A DNA stretch of 41,820 nucleotides, taken from Pseudomonadales bacterium (GTDB taxonomy: Bacteria > Pseudomonadota > Gammaproteobacteria > Pseudomonadales > Ketobacteraceae). The translations under genes and the position numbers were made by a program. A model generated the notes under the pieces. The model was not told the DNA's origin, did not search any database, and saw only the letters and a list, made by a program, of their open reading frames with translations. The DNA lies in assembly GCA_022361455.1 (NCBI GenBank), contig JAKSAW010000504.1, positions 1 through 41,820 of the forward strand. Direction: 5' to 3'. This document shows, one piece after another, positions 8,884-16,032 of the stretch (positions within the stretch are counted from its first letter, which is position 1; every line of letters starts with the position of its first letter).

Positions 8884-8956
8884 CTGGGAATCCAGATCCA
8901 ATTCCGTTAAAGAACACAATTCCACACCCTGGCCATTCGCCAGGATGTCGAATTGT
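8884..8956. repeat. Pair of hairpins between fklB and the TM2 gene
   Basis: CTGG-GAAT-CCAG (8884-8895) is followed by a nested structure. Its outer arms are ACAATTC (8916-8922) and GAATTGT (8950-8956); its inner arms are CCTGGC (8928-8933) and GCCAGG (8939-8944) around CATTC. In the minus-strand transcript it lies after fklB and before the TM2 gene. It could be a processing/attenuation structure or a REP-like unit. No second copy was seen in the window, and there is no T-run. Confidence 0.5.
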
Positions 8957-8995
8957 AAGATGGTATTCTTTCCTATTCCCATACAGCATAATTGC

Positions 8996-9616
8996 TTAGG
9001 CTTTTATCTCTAACAACTCAACATCAAAAACAAGCGTTGCATAAGGGCCAATCGCACCACCAGCACCGCGCTCACCATAGGCAAGGTTGTAAGGCACGTA
9101 TAAACGCCACTTAGAACCCACAGGCATCATCTGTAATGCTTCGGTCCAACCAGCAATAACACCGTTTACAGGGAACTCTGCAGGCTGACCACGCTCATAA
9201 GAGCTGTCAAACACTGTGCCATCGATCAGAGTACCGTGGTAATGAGTGCTCACAGTAGATTCAGCTGTTGGTTTTTCACCAGAACCTTCATTGATAATTT
9301 CATACTGCAAACCAGAGGCAGTCACAGTCACTTCATCACGCTGGGCGTTGTCAGCGAGAAACTTTTCGCCTTCCGCCGACATAGTCTTAGCCTGCTCAGC
9401 TTGCTGCGCTTGAATACGTTGGTTAATTTCCTGGAAAGCTTCATTAATCTGATCAGGAGTGACTTGAGGCTCCGCACCTTTTAGCGCGTCGTTTAAGCCT
9501 TCCATTAGGGCTTCAACAGAGAATCCTTCGAACTGTTGTTGGGTTAATTGGTGGCCAGTTTGGAAACCAATGCCGTAGCAGGCGCGCGACTCGAGGGTGT
9601 CGAATTTATCAGTCAT
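8996..9616 (-). CDS. fklB: FKBP-type peptidyl-prolyl cis-trans isomerase, FklB-like
   Basis: This 206-aa protein has the same length as E. coli FklB, a cytoplasmic 22-kDa FKBP. The N-terminal helical dimerisation domain (about 1-85) begins with Y-G-I-G and has no signal peptide, which favours FklB over the periplasmic FkpA. A linker helix leads to the C-terminal FKBP domain (about 95-206), with V-S-T-H-Y-H-G-T-L-I-D-G-T-V-F-D-S-S, V-I-A-G-W-T-E-A-L-Q-M-M and the closing Y-x-x-L-V-F-D-V-E-L-L motif. It catalyses prolyl isomerisation and assists folding. It is transcribed away from the flavodoxin-like gene, and the PilZ/TM2 genes lie downstream. Confidence 0.9.
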   Translation of the reverse strand: MTDKFDTLESRACYGIGFQTGHQLTQQQFEGFSVEALMEGLNDALKGAEPQVTPDQINEAFQEINQRIQAQQAEQAKTMSAEGEKFLADNAQRDEVTVTASGLQYEIINEGSGEKPTAESTVSTHYHGTLIDGTVFDSSYERGQPAEFPVNGVIAGWTEALQMMPVGSKWRLYVPYNLAYGERGAGGAIGPYATLVFDVELLEIKA

Positions 9617-9744
9617 AATATGCTCTTGCGTTTAGTGTATGAGCGGTGCAGTGTAACACGAATTGCGCAACGCCAAACCCTAGCTGCTACTTTATTGGAT
9701 AGGTTTAACCATTTCTTGAATAGCATGACCTGAGAGGCTGCTCT

Positions 9745-10212
9745 ATGAGCTCGAAAAAGCTATTAATCGTTGCCCATATGCCATCAGCGAACACGACTCA
9801 AATGGCTCAACAAGTGTTAGCTGGAAGTAAACACTCCGATATTAGTGGCATAGAAGCAACTCTAAAATCACCTTTCGAAGCAGACGAGAAGGATGTACTA
9901 ACAACCGATGGCATCATCCTAGGAACAACCGAAAATTTGGGTTACATGAGTGGCGCCTTAAAGGACTTCTTTGATCGAATCTACTACCCCTGCCTCGAAG
10001 AAAAACAAGGCCTCCCCTATGCACTCTATATCCGAGCAGGAATGGATGGAACGGGTACACGAAGAGGTGTAGAGACCATCATTACCGGCTTGAAATGGCG
10101 CGAAGCACACCCAGTAGCCCTCTGCAAAGGGGACTATCAAGAAAGCTTCTTGGACGATTGTTTTAATCTAGGCATGTATATGGCAGCAGGACTGGAAGCA
10201 GGAATGATTTGA
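9745..10212 (+). CDS. Flavodoxin-like/NAD(P)H-dependent FMN reductase family protein
   Basis: This 155-aa protein has a flavodoxin-like fold. The N-terminal beta strand and phosphate loop read L-L-I-V-A-H-M-P-S-A-N-T (residues 6-17). The mid-protein motif T-T-E-N-L-G-Y-M-S-G-A-L-K-D-F-F-D-R (around 61-78) is typical of FMN-binding proteins of the flavodoxin/FMN-reductase group. No Fe-S or extra domains are present. ATG 9745 is preceded by GAGAGG. It is a monocistronic gene converging with the phosphate-binding-like gene, with 4 bp between the stops. The substrate and electron partner cannot be told. Confidence 0.8.
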   Translation: MSSKKLLIVAHMPSANTTQMAQQVLAGSKHSDISGIEATLKSPFEADEKDVLTTDGIILGTTENLGYMSGALKDFFDRIYYPCLEEKQGLPYALYIRAGMDGTGTRRGVETIITGLKWREAHPVALCKGDYQESFLDDCFNLGMYMAAGLEAGMI

Positions 10213-10216
10213 TTCA

Positions 10217-10726
10217 CTATTTAAGTGTTTGGCGAAACAAAACCTTCAAACCCTCTGGTGTTTGCTCACCTTCCTTAAGCGCAATATAACCAACGGCAGC
10301 AGCTCTCTTTTGTACAAAAAAAATCATATCAGATTCTGAAGTCACGATTTTTGGCAGGCGCCCCTGGCCACTAAATAAATATCGGGCTCGGTAACGCTTT
10401 AAGCGTGTGGGATCCATATTTACTATTTGCTGATAAAACTGATAATGCAGTTCACTACTATCGGAAAGATCCACCACATCCATTTCTGCGTTTACACCTG
10501 GGAAACGGCGCATACGGCCCAAGAATATTTGTTTCACTTGTTTGAGGGTAAGCTTTTCAACAGGGTTAGCAGGATTAACAACTACCAACACTTCGATCTT
10601 TTTGATTTTTTCACTTTCAAGAGATTCGTCCTCGGCAAAAGACACTTGCGCAATGCCCAATATAATTAACAACCCCAAATAGGGTATCAGTGCAACAAAC
10701 CTTAAGAACAAGAAAGATTGCTGCAT
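10217..10726 (-). CDS. Short periplasmic phosphate-binding-like (PBP) domain protein
   Basis: This 169-aa protein has an N-terminal hydrophobic signal segment ending around A-Q-V-S-F-A-E (about 26-32). The mature part resembles a half-size PstS-like domain: V-V-V-N-P-A-N-P, L-T-L-K-Q-V-K-Q-I-F-L-G (the helix typical of PstS-like proteins), F-Y-Q-Q-I-V-N-M and the closing V-G-Y-I-A-L segment. It is only about half of a full phosphate-binding protein, so it is unlikely to be a complete ABC-transporter receptor. Its ATG shares one base with the stop of the upstream porin gene (TGATG), indicating translational coupling. The pair probably acts together at the cell envelope; the ligand is unknown. 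Confidence 0.75.
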   Translation of the reverse strand: MQQSFLFLRFVALIPYLGLLIILGIAQVSFAEDESLESEKIKKIEVLVVVNPANPVEKLTLKQVKQIFLGRMRRFPGVNAEMDVVDLSDSSELHYQFYQQIVNMDPTRLKRYRARYLFSGQGRLPKIVTSESDMIFFVQKRAAAVGYIALKEGEQTPEGLKVLFRQTLK

Positions 10727-12024
10727 CAGAACACCACATCCAAAACAATGGTGATCGACATCGCATCATTAGGATCCGTTTGCCTATCCTGCGCTAACGT
10801 CTTACCGATGTAGTGACCAGTTGATCCTAATGCAAACTCCGTATATTGCAGCTCAGCCTTTAAAGCAGCGTTCGCAAGAACTTCGTAGCGCGCACCAATG
10901 GAATAACTACGTTGCGATACTCGATATAAATTTAACCCGAATACAGCTCCATCATTTAGCGCGTTCAGATCTGCTAGCTGAGCATCAAGAATGTCATCAG
11001 GGAAAACACCTCTAAAACCATCGATTAGCGTGATTGCGCTTTGATACGTTTCCTCAAGCTGGTCATACATATTCTTGCCCATCAAACTTTTATAGGCACC
11101 GAAGACCACATAAGGTGTTATACGTTCAAAGGGATAGGCGAATGAAACATACCAACCACGATTGCGATTATTGAGTTGTTTCTTGGGCGGCTCAAATTCA
11201 TAGCGCTCTGCAAGAATATGCCAATTAGCGACATACCATTCCATGGCCAGACTGTGATAACGCATTCGGCCGTCGTCTAAGCGAAAAAACTTAGCGCTCT
11301 CGGCATAACCAGGCACAAGTGCAGACGCCTGATTCAGCAAATCTATTAGTGGGTCATAATCCGGAATGTAAAAATCTAACGTGTGATCCAAGAAGGCGTA
11401 ACGAATTGAAAGATCATCCCAGCGATTTAATAGGGTAATTCCCCAAACTCTTTCCAAATCAACTTCATTAAGTAAAAAATTAGCCTCGGTTTCTCCGATC
11501 AATAGTTTTACTTCTAAGTCAGAATTTTCTTGATAAATATTGAAGGTGTAATCAACACCATCCATTTGCGTAAAGGGAGAAAAAAGAAATGGGTAGCCAT
11601 CCGCGGGGGGACGCACCCATACGTAGGAATAACCAATTTCCAGAGAACTTGAGTAATACTGATGAGGCGTTCGCAGTCGACCTATGCGTAATCGACCATT
11701 CTCAAACAAATCAAAACTAGCAAATAACCACTCAACATCGACTTCGTATTCGGCAACATCACCATCAAAGCTGTACCCGCGTGCCACTAATTGGCCGGTA
11801 AAGGATAACCGATCGATAGGTTCGAACACTGCTTGTAAGCCAAGCACCGAATCCGAATCCACACTCCAGTCGCCGTCGTAATCGATGTAGCGCAAACTGT
11901 CGCGATTAGTTTTCCCCACACCAAGCGTGGCAAAGCCGGAAAAATCCCATTCTGATTCTGCCTGGATTTCAAAAGAGCTCGTTAGCAAAAAAACCATGCC
12001 AACGAGTACAAACGTCAAGCGCAT
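10726..12024 (-). CDS. Porin-like outer-membrane beta-barrel protein
   Basis: This 432-aa protein has a signal peptide (about 1-22, ending I-Q-A-E). The mature N-terminus W-D-F-S-G-F-A-T-L-G-V-G is typical of a first barrel strand. The rest alternates aromatic and polar residues, with loops rich in Asp and Tyr (for example Y-I-P-D-Y-D-P), and ends with hydrophobic strand I-V-L-D-V-V-F bearing a terminal Phe. These are marks of a general or specific porin. The stop codon overlaps the start of the short PBP-domain gene, so the two form an operon. Transcription diverges from the DUF1329 gene. Substrate is not evident; a phosphate or anion role is suggested only by its neighbour. Confidence 0.75.
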   Translation of the reverse strand: MRLTFVLVGMVFLLTSSFEIQAESEWDFSGFATLGVGKTNRDSLRYIDYDGDWSVDSDSVLGLQAVFEPIDRLSFTGQLVARGYSFDGDVAEYEVDVEWLFASFDLFENGRLRIGRLRTPHQYYSSSLEIGYSYVWVRPPADGYPFLFSPFTQMDGVDYTFNIYQENSDLEVKLLIGETEANFLLNEVDLERVWGITLLNRWDDLSIRYAFLDHTLDFYIPDYDPLIDLLNQASALVPGYAESAKFFRLDDGRMRYHSLAMEWYVANWHILAERYEFEPPKKQLNNRNRGWYVSFAYPFERITPYVVFGAYKSLMGKNMYDQLEETYQSAITLIDGFRGVFPDDILDAQLADLNALNDGAVFGLNLYRVSQRSYSIGARYEVLANAALKAELQYTEFALGSTGHYIGKTLAQDRQTDPNDAMSITIVLDVVF

Positions 12025-12256
12025 AAATTTAGTTCGTAGAGTGATCTAGTTAACAATAAGGCTAGTTGATTTTGGGTGAATTCATAGTCAAAAAAGCGTC
12101 AAATTTATCGACCAATAAGTCCGGTTAAACCAAAGCATTGAATCATCTAATTTTTGTATCATCTTTGTTAATTTGCACGGAAATAGAACTATTGTTCTTA
12201 TATACTCGTCAGTACTCAATTGAGTGTTTCTTATACTTTTTCAGGGGTTTTTAAAT

Positions 12257-13615
12257 ATGAGGTTTTTACGGGAATTTGCATTCACCGCCGCGCTAGTAGC
12301 TTCAGGGAGCTCAATCGCCGCAGTGACAGCACAGGAAGCTGAGCAACTTGGCAAAACACTAACACCAGTGGGCGCCGAGCTAGCAGGGAACAAAGATGGA
12401 ACAATACCAGCTTGGACTGGCGGCTTAAAACAGCCCCCAGTGAACTACCAACCAGGCACTCACTTAATCAATCCATATCCAGGCGAAAAGCCAATCACCA
12501 CCATCACCAAAGATAATCTGGATCAATATCGCGATAAGCTAACTCCAGGTCAGTTAGCACTATTCGCAAAGTACCCAGAGACTTACAAGATGAACGTGTA
12601 CAAAACGCATCGTAGTGCTGCGTTACCAGAACACGTTTATGAAGCTGCAAAACAAAACGCCACCACTGCCAAACTAATCTCTGGCGGAAACGGTGTGGAA
12701 AACTGGAAAGAAGCAGTGCCTTTCCCGATTCCTAAAAACGGCTTGGAAGCAATTTGGAACCACGTAACTCGCTACCGTGGTGGCGGAATGGAACGTCAAG
12801 TCGCTCAAGCAGTAGTACAGCGCAATGGCGACTTCAGTTTGATCAAATTCGATGAGAAAGCGGTTACCGGTTCTTACATTGAAGGCGACAGAAAAAATGG
12901 CGACGACAATGTGCTTGTATATTTCATGCAACGAGTGACTGCACCCGCTCGCTTAACCGGTAATGTTTTGCTAGTACACGAAACCATTAACCAGTTTGAG
13001 GAACCACGCAAAGCTTGGATCTACAATGCAGGTCAACGTCGAGTAAGGCGCGCACCTCAAGTTGCTTACGATGGTCCAGGTACTGCAGCTGACGGTCTTC
13101 GTACTGCAGACAACTTTGATATGTTCTCTGGCTCACCCGATAAGTACGACTGGAAATTGAAGGGTAAAAAAGAGATCTACATTCCTTACAATAACTTTGA
13201 GCTAGCATCAAAGAGCAACAGCTATAAAGATATTTTAGATAAAGGTCATTTGAATAAGGACTTAACGCGATATGAATTGCACCGCGTTTGGGTAGTAGAA
13301 GCTTCGCTTAAAGATGGTCAGCGAAATATTTACTCTCGTCGTACTATGTTTATCGATGAAGATACTTGGCAGATTTCTATTATCGATCACTATGACGGTC
13401 GTGATCAAATTTGGCGTGTAGCAGAAGGGTATCAAGTACAGTTCTACTATGCGAATACCCCAATGTATGCCGCTGAAGTTATTCATGATTTGAACTCTAG
13501 CCGTTACCTAGCACTAGGTTTACACAGCGAAGAGCAAGACCCAATCAAGTTTGGTGTACTCGCGCAACGTCGTGACTTTACACCAGCAGCAATTCGTCGG
13601 ATGGGTAAGCGTTAA
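12257..13615 (+). CDS. DUF1329 (LolA/LolB-like) exported protein
   Basis: I place the start at ATG 12257, which has AGGGG nine bases upstream and opens directly into a signal peptide (M-R-F-L-R-E-F-A-F-T-A-A-L). A GTG further upstream at 12224 adds eleven residues and has no ribosome-binding site. The resulting 452-aa protein begins its mature part with E-A-E-Q-L-G-K-T-L-T-P-V-G-A-E and N-K-D-G-T-I-P-A-W-T-G-G, which are DUF1329 hallmarks. It also contains R-R-V-R-R-A-P-Q-V-A-Y-D. DUF1329 proteins usually sit beside DUF1302 porin-like proteins and BNR-repeat or RND export genes in hydrophobic-compound loci. No DUF1302 partner was recognised here, although a different porin is divergently encoded. 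The molecular function is unknown. Confidence 0.85.
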   Translation: MRFLREFAFTAALVASGSSIAAVTAQEAEQLGKTLTPVGAELAGNKDGTIPAWTGGLKQPPVNYQPGTHLINPYPGEKPITTITKDNLDQYRDKLTPGQLALFAKYPETYKMNVYKTHRSAALPEHVYEAAKQNATTAKLISGGNGVENWKEAVPFPIPKNGLEAIWNHVTRYRGGGMERQVAQAVVQRNGDFSLIKFDEKAVTGSYIEGDRKNGDDNVLVYFMQRVTAPARLTGNVLLVHETINQFEEPRKAWIYNAGQRRVRRAPQVAYDGPGTAADGLRTADNFDMFSGSPDKYDWKLKGKKEIYIPYNNFELASKSNSYKDILDKGHLNKDLTRYELHRVWVVEASLKDGQRNIYSRRTMFIDEDTWQISIIDHYDGRDQIWRVAEGYQVQFYYANTPMYAAEVIHDLNSSRYLALGLHSEEQDPIKFGVLAQRRDFTPAAIRRMGKR

Positions 13616-13642
13616 GCTTAACTCTGCGAACACAGCAACAAA

Positions 13643-13673
13643 AAAGGCCAAGTTTTCTCTTGGCCTTTTTTAT
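13643..13673. terminator. Bidirectional rho-independent terminator
   Basis: AAAGGCCAAG (13643-13652) pairs perfectly with CTTGGCCTTT (13659-13668) across the loop TTTTCT. It is flanked by A-run and T-run, so it can serve both the DUF1329 gene (plus) and the convergent TetR gene (minus). Confidence 0.9.
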
Positions 13674-13707
13674 TTCTCGATTTATTTGTTTCGACCAAAA
13701 ACTTCTT

Positions 13708-14373
13708 CTATTGCTCGTAGAACTGGGCCACTTCCTCTTGCCAGAAACTTAGCACGTATTGCGTTAGCGCCTTAGCCAACGGCCGCTCATCTTCATAGTC
13801 ACCGTCTAACCAACGGGTTACATATCTTTCTAACAGCGCTAAAACACCGTCCATAAACAAGCGCAGCCTCAAACCTCCGCGCTCTTTGTCCGCGATTAAA
13901 CCGATATCGATAAAAACCGCGCCCCAGCTCTCGATAAGCAGTTCATCCACCCGCCTTAAATGATAGGAAAATAACGATTTGGTTTGCTCCCTTTCGGCCC
14001 ACGCCATTCGCACTAGCCCTTCCTGATCTTTAATCACATCGAACGCTAATAGGAAAAGGTTTTCCAATACGCTATCAACCTGTTGTGGCTCAAGATCCTG
14101 CAACATGGTTTTAAGGGTGGTTTGCATAGGCTCGATATAGCGATCTAAAACATCTTGAGTAACCGCTTCAAATAGCTCCTCTAGATTATCGAAATGGACA
14201 TAAAAGCTCGGTTGCGCGATACCTGCCCGCTTAGCCACTTTATTGATACTGAAGCCCGCTCCACCCTCTTCTACAAGGGTTTGTACCGTCGCTTGCAAAA
14301 TTTTTGCACGCGTTTGCGCCTTGGCTTCTTCTCTTGTAAGCCCTTGTTTTTTCTTAACTACCAACGGAAACAC
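13708..14373 (-). CDS. TetR/AcrR family transcriptional regulator
   Basis: This 221-aa protein carries a TetR-type DNA-binding domain at about residues 18-65. It includes A-K-I-L-Q-A-T-V-Q-T-L-V-E-E-G-G, F-S-I-N-K-V-A-K-R-A-G-I-A-Q-P-S-F-Y-V-H-F and N-L-E-E-L-F. The C-terminal ligand/dimerisation domain is helical and acidic. The start is GTG at 14373 with AAGG directly abutting, so the true start may lie a few codons away. The gene diverges from a serine hydrolase gene. Two closely matching palindromes lie between them (14446-14486) and are the likely operator, so it probably represses the hydrolase and itself. It converges on the DUF1329 gene over a shared terminator. Confidence 0.9.
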   Translation of the reverse strand: MFPLVVKKKQGLTREEAKAQTRAKILQATVQTLVEEGGAGFSINKVAKRAGIAQPSFYVHFDNLEELFEAVTQDVLDRYIEPMQTTLKTMLQDLEPQQVDSVLENLFLLAFDVIKDQEGLVRMAWAEREQTKSLFSYHLRRVDELLIESWGAVFIDIGLIADKERGGLRLRLFMDGVLALLERYVTRWLDGDYEDERPLAKALTQYVLSFWQEEVAQFYEQ

Positions 14374-14430
14374 CCTTGTAAAAAAATGACGCGGCCATCC
14401 GCGATACGTTACTTTCGATTAATTAGTCGC

Positions 14431-14459
14431 TTGACTCATTAGTTCGCCTATAACATTAT
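14431..14459 (+). promoter_or_regulatory. Sigma-70-like promoter for the serine hydrolase gene
   Basis: TTGACT (14431-14436, five of six matches to the -35 consensus) is followed after 17 bases by CATTAT (14454-14459, four of six matches to the -10 consensus). The -10 lies inside the first TetR operator-like palindrome, which would give direct occlusion by a repressor. The predicted transcript has a leader of roughly 160 bases. Confidence 0.5.
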
Positions 14460-14486
14460 AGGCAGACACCTATAACGCTATAGGTG
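14446..14486. promoter_or_regulatory. Two tandem TetR-type operator palindromes
   Basis: GCCTATAA-CA-TTATAGGC (14446-14463) and CACCTATA-ACGC-TATAGGTG (14467-14486) are perfect palindromes. They share the 16-base core CCTATAAC-NN-TATAGG, and their centres are 22 bp apart, about two helical turns. They lie between the divergent TetR and hydrolase genes and overlap the predicted promoter, as expected for a TetR-family autorepressor. Confidence 0.75.
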
Positions 14487-14625
14487 AATAATTTTAATAA
14501 GCCTAGCCAGCAATCACAAGGTATTACTGACGATACCGATGTGACGCCAAAGCAATACCAACAGCGGCGCAAATTTCCTCACACAATTAGCGCGTTGCGG
14601 GCAAAGGAAACTACAGAGGGTAACC

Positions 14626-15972
14626 ATGATGATTTTGAATGGATATTGCCATCCAGACTTTGGTCAAGTGGCAGACACGCTCATCAAAATGATGCCGCAG
14701 CGAAAGAATCCAGAATATGCAGGGGGCGCTTCTCTATGCGTCTACCATCGAGGTGAAAAGGTGGTAGACGTATGGGGCGGCACTAAAGATCGCAATGGCA
14801 CGCCATGGGAGGAAGACACCATTGTTTTTAGTGCCTCCACTACCAAAGGTGTTACCTCTACCTTAATGCATTTGATCATCGATAAAGGACTCGCCAAACT
14901 CGATGATCCCATTTCCAAACATTGGCCCGAGTTTGGCGCCAATGGCAAAGAAAATATCACTATTCGTCAAGCCCTGAATCATCAAGCCGGTCTCTATAAT
15001 ATTGGTGACTACAATTTTGCCGATGACGACATACATGATTGGCACACAGCTCGCGATGCAATCGCTAACGCCGCTCCCGCCCACGAGCCCGGCCGGTTTA
15101 GTGCTTATCATGGTTTAACCTATGGTCACATCATTGGCGGCTTAATTGAACATATCACGGGCAAATCGTTCCAGCAGGTACTTAAAGAAGAGTTAACAGA
15201 GCCCTTGGGGTTAGATGGATTATTTATCGGTGTACCCGATAATGATCTAAATCGACTGGCTCAATTAATTACTTTTAATGGCCAGTTAGGAGAAGCGCTA
15301 CGACGCCATCATAAAATTCCTGCCCCATTAAGAAAAATTTTAAATTTAATTACCAAAGCTTTTGGTGCTGATTTTAGTCACTTTGCTCGCGCACTCGCAC
15401 CTGACTTCTTGGAAGGATTAAACGTAAACGATCCCAAACACATGCAAGCAGTTATACCTGCCGCTAATGGCGCCTTTACGGCAAGGTCGCTAGCACGTAT
15501 GTACGCTGCATTGGCCAACGGTGGTGAACTAGATGGGCGACGTATTGTGTCTGAGGAAACCGTTAACCAGCTCAAGCATGCTCAAGTTAAATCTAGAGAC
15601 AAGGTGCTAGTTATTCCCATGGGTTGGAGCCTTGGGTACCACAAGGTGTTTGCGTTAAACGCAAGCGCACCCAATGCGTTTGGTCATTTTGGCTTTGGTG
15701 GCTCAGGGGCTTGGTGTGATCCAACTAGAAATTTATCAATGGCGATGACTCTAAATACCGGTGTTGGCACCCCCACTGGCGATGTTCGTACCGCGCGAAT
15801 TTCTGGACAAGTTATTCGTTGTGCACATCGAAGAGATCGCTGGCCGATCAAGCCTGTTGCTACTCAAGAGAACTTTTTAGATCGTGTTAATAAAGAACAA
15901 AATGCGATCGTAAATACAAGAAGTACTGAAGAAGCAGCAAGTAAAGACGCCCATAAAGAGCTAGCGGTTTAG
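14626..15972 (+). CDS. Serine hydrolase, class C beta-lactamase/esterase family VIII
   Basis: This 448-aa protein (or 447 from ATG 14629) has no signal peptide. The catalytic S-x-x-K motif is S-T-T-K at residues 71-74 within F-S-A-S-T-T-K-G. A conserved Tyr161 lies in S-A-Y-H-G-L-T-Y-G, the position of the Y-x-N element. A G-F-G-G-S-G-A motif near 355 takes the place of the K-T-G box. Early W-G-G and L-N-H-Q-A-G-L motifs fit family VIII carboxylesterases and penicillin-binding-protein-like hydrolases, which are usually cytosolic and cleave esters rather than beta-lactams. AGAGGG precedes the start. It is divergent from, and probably repressed by, the TetR regulator. Confidence 0.88.
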   Translation: MMILNGYCHPDFGQVADTLIKMMPQRKNPEYAGGASLCVYHRGEKVVDVWGGTKDRNGTPWEEDTIVFSASTTKGVTSTLMHLIIDKGLAKLDDPISKHWPEFGANGKENITIRQALNHQAGLYNIGDYNFADDDIHDWHTARDAIANAAPAHEPGRFSAYHGLTYGHIIGGLIEHITGKSFQQVLKEELTEPLGLDGLFIGVPDNDLNRLAQLITFNGQLGEALRRHHKIPAPLRKILNLITKAFGADFSHFARALAPDFLEGLNVNDPKHMQAVIPAANGAFTARSLARMYAALANGGELDGRRIVSEETVNQLKHAQVKSRDKVLVIPMGWSLGYHKVFALNASAPNAFGHFGFGGSGAWCDPTRNLSMAMTLNTGVGTPTGDVRTARISGQVIRCAHRRDRWPIKPVATQENFLDRVNKEQNAIVNTRSTEEAASKDAHKELAV

Positions 15973-15987
15973 TCAATAAACTATAGG

Positions 15988-16024
15988 AAATAAGCGCCCC
16001 CTGTAATCCAGGCGGCGCTTATTT
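15988..16024. terminator. Bidirectional terminator between hydrolase and acyl-CoA ligase genes
   Basis: AAATAAGCGCC (15988-15998) pairs with GGCGCTTATTT (16014-16024). The intervening bases extend the stem by CCTG/CAGG around a short loop, with one C-C mismatch. T-rich sequence follows on both strands, serving the two convergent genes. Confidence 0.85.
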
Positions 16025-16032
16025 TATAGCTG

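Noticed and set aside
10427..10669. 80-codon plus-strand frame opposite the PBP-domain gene
   Set aside because: Antisense shadow with no ribosome-binding site or domain.
12224..12256. Upstream GTG extension of the DUF1329 gene
   Set aside because: The ATG at 12257 has a good AGGGG site and begins a standard signal peptide; the extension would bury it.
14484..14756. 90-codon open frame starting GTG inside the TetR operator
   Set aside because: It overlaps the start of the hydrolase gene by about 130 bases in another frame, has no ribosome-binding site and shows no recognisable domain.
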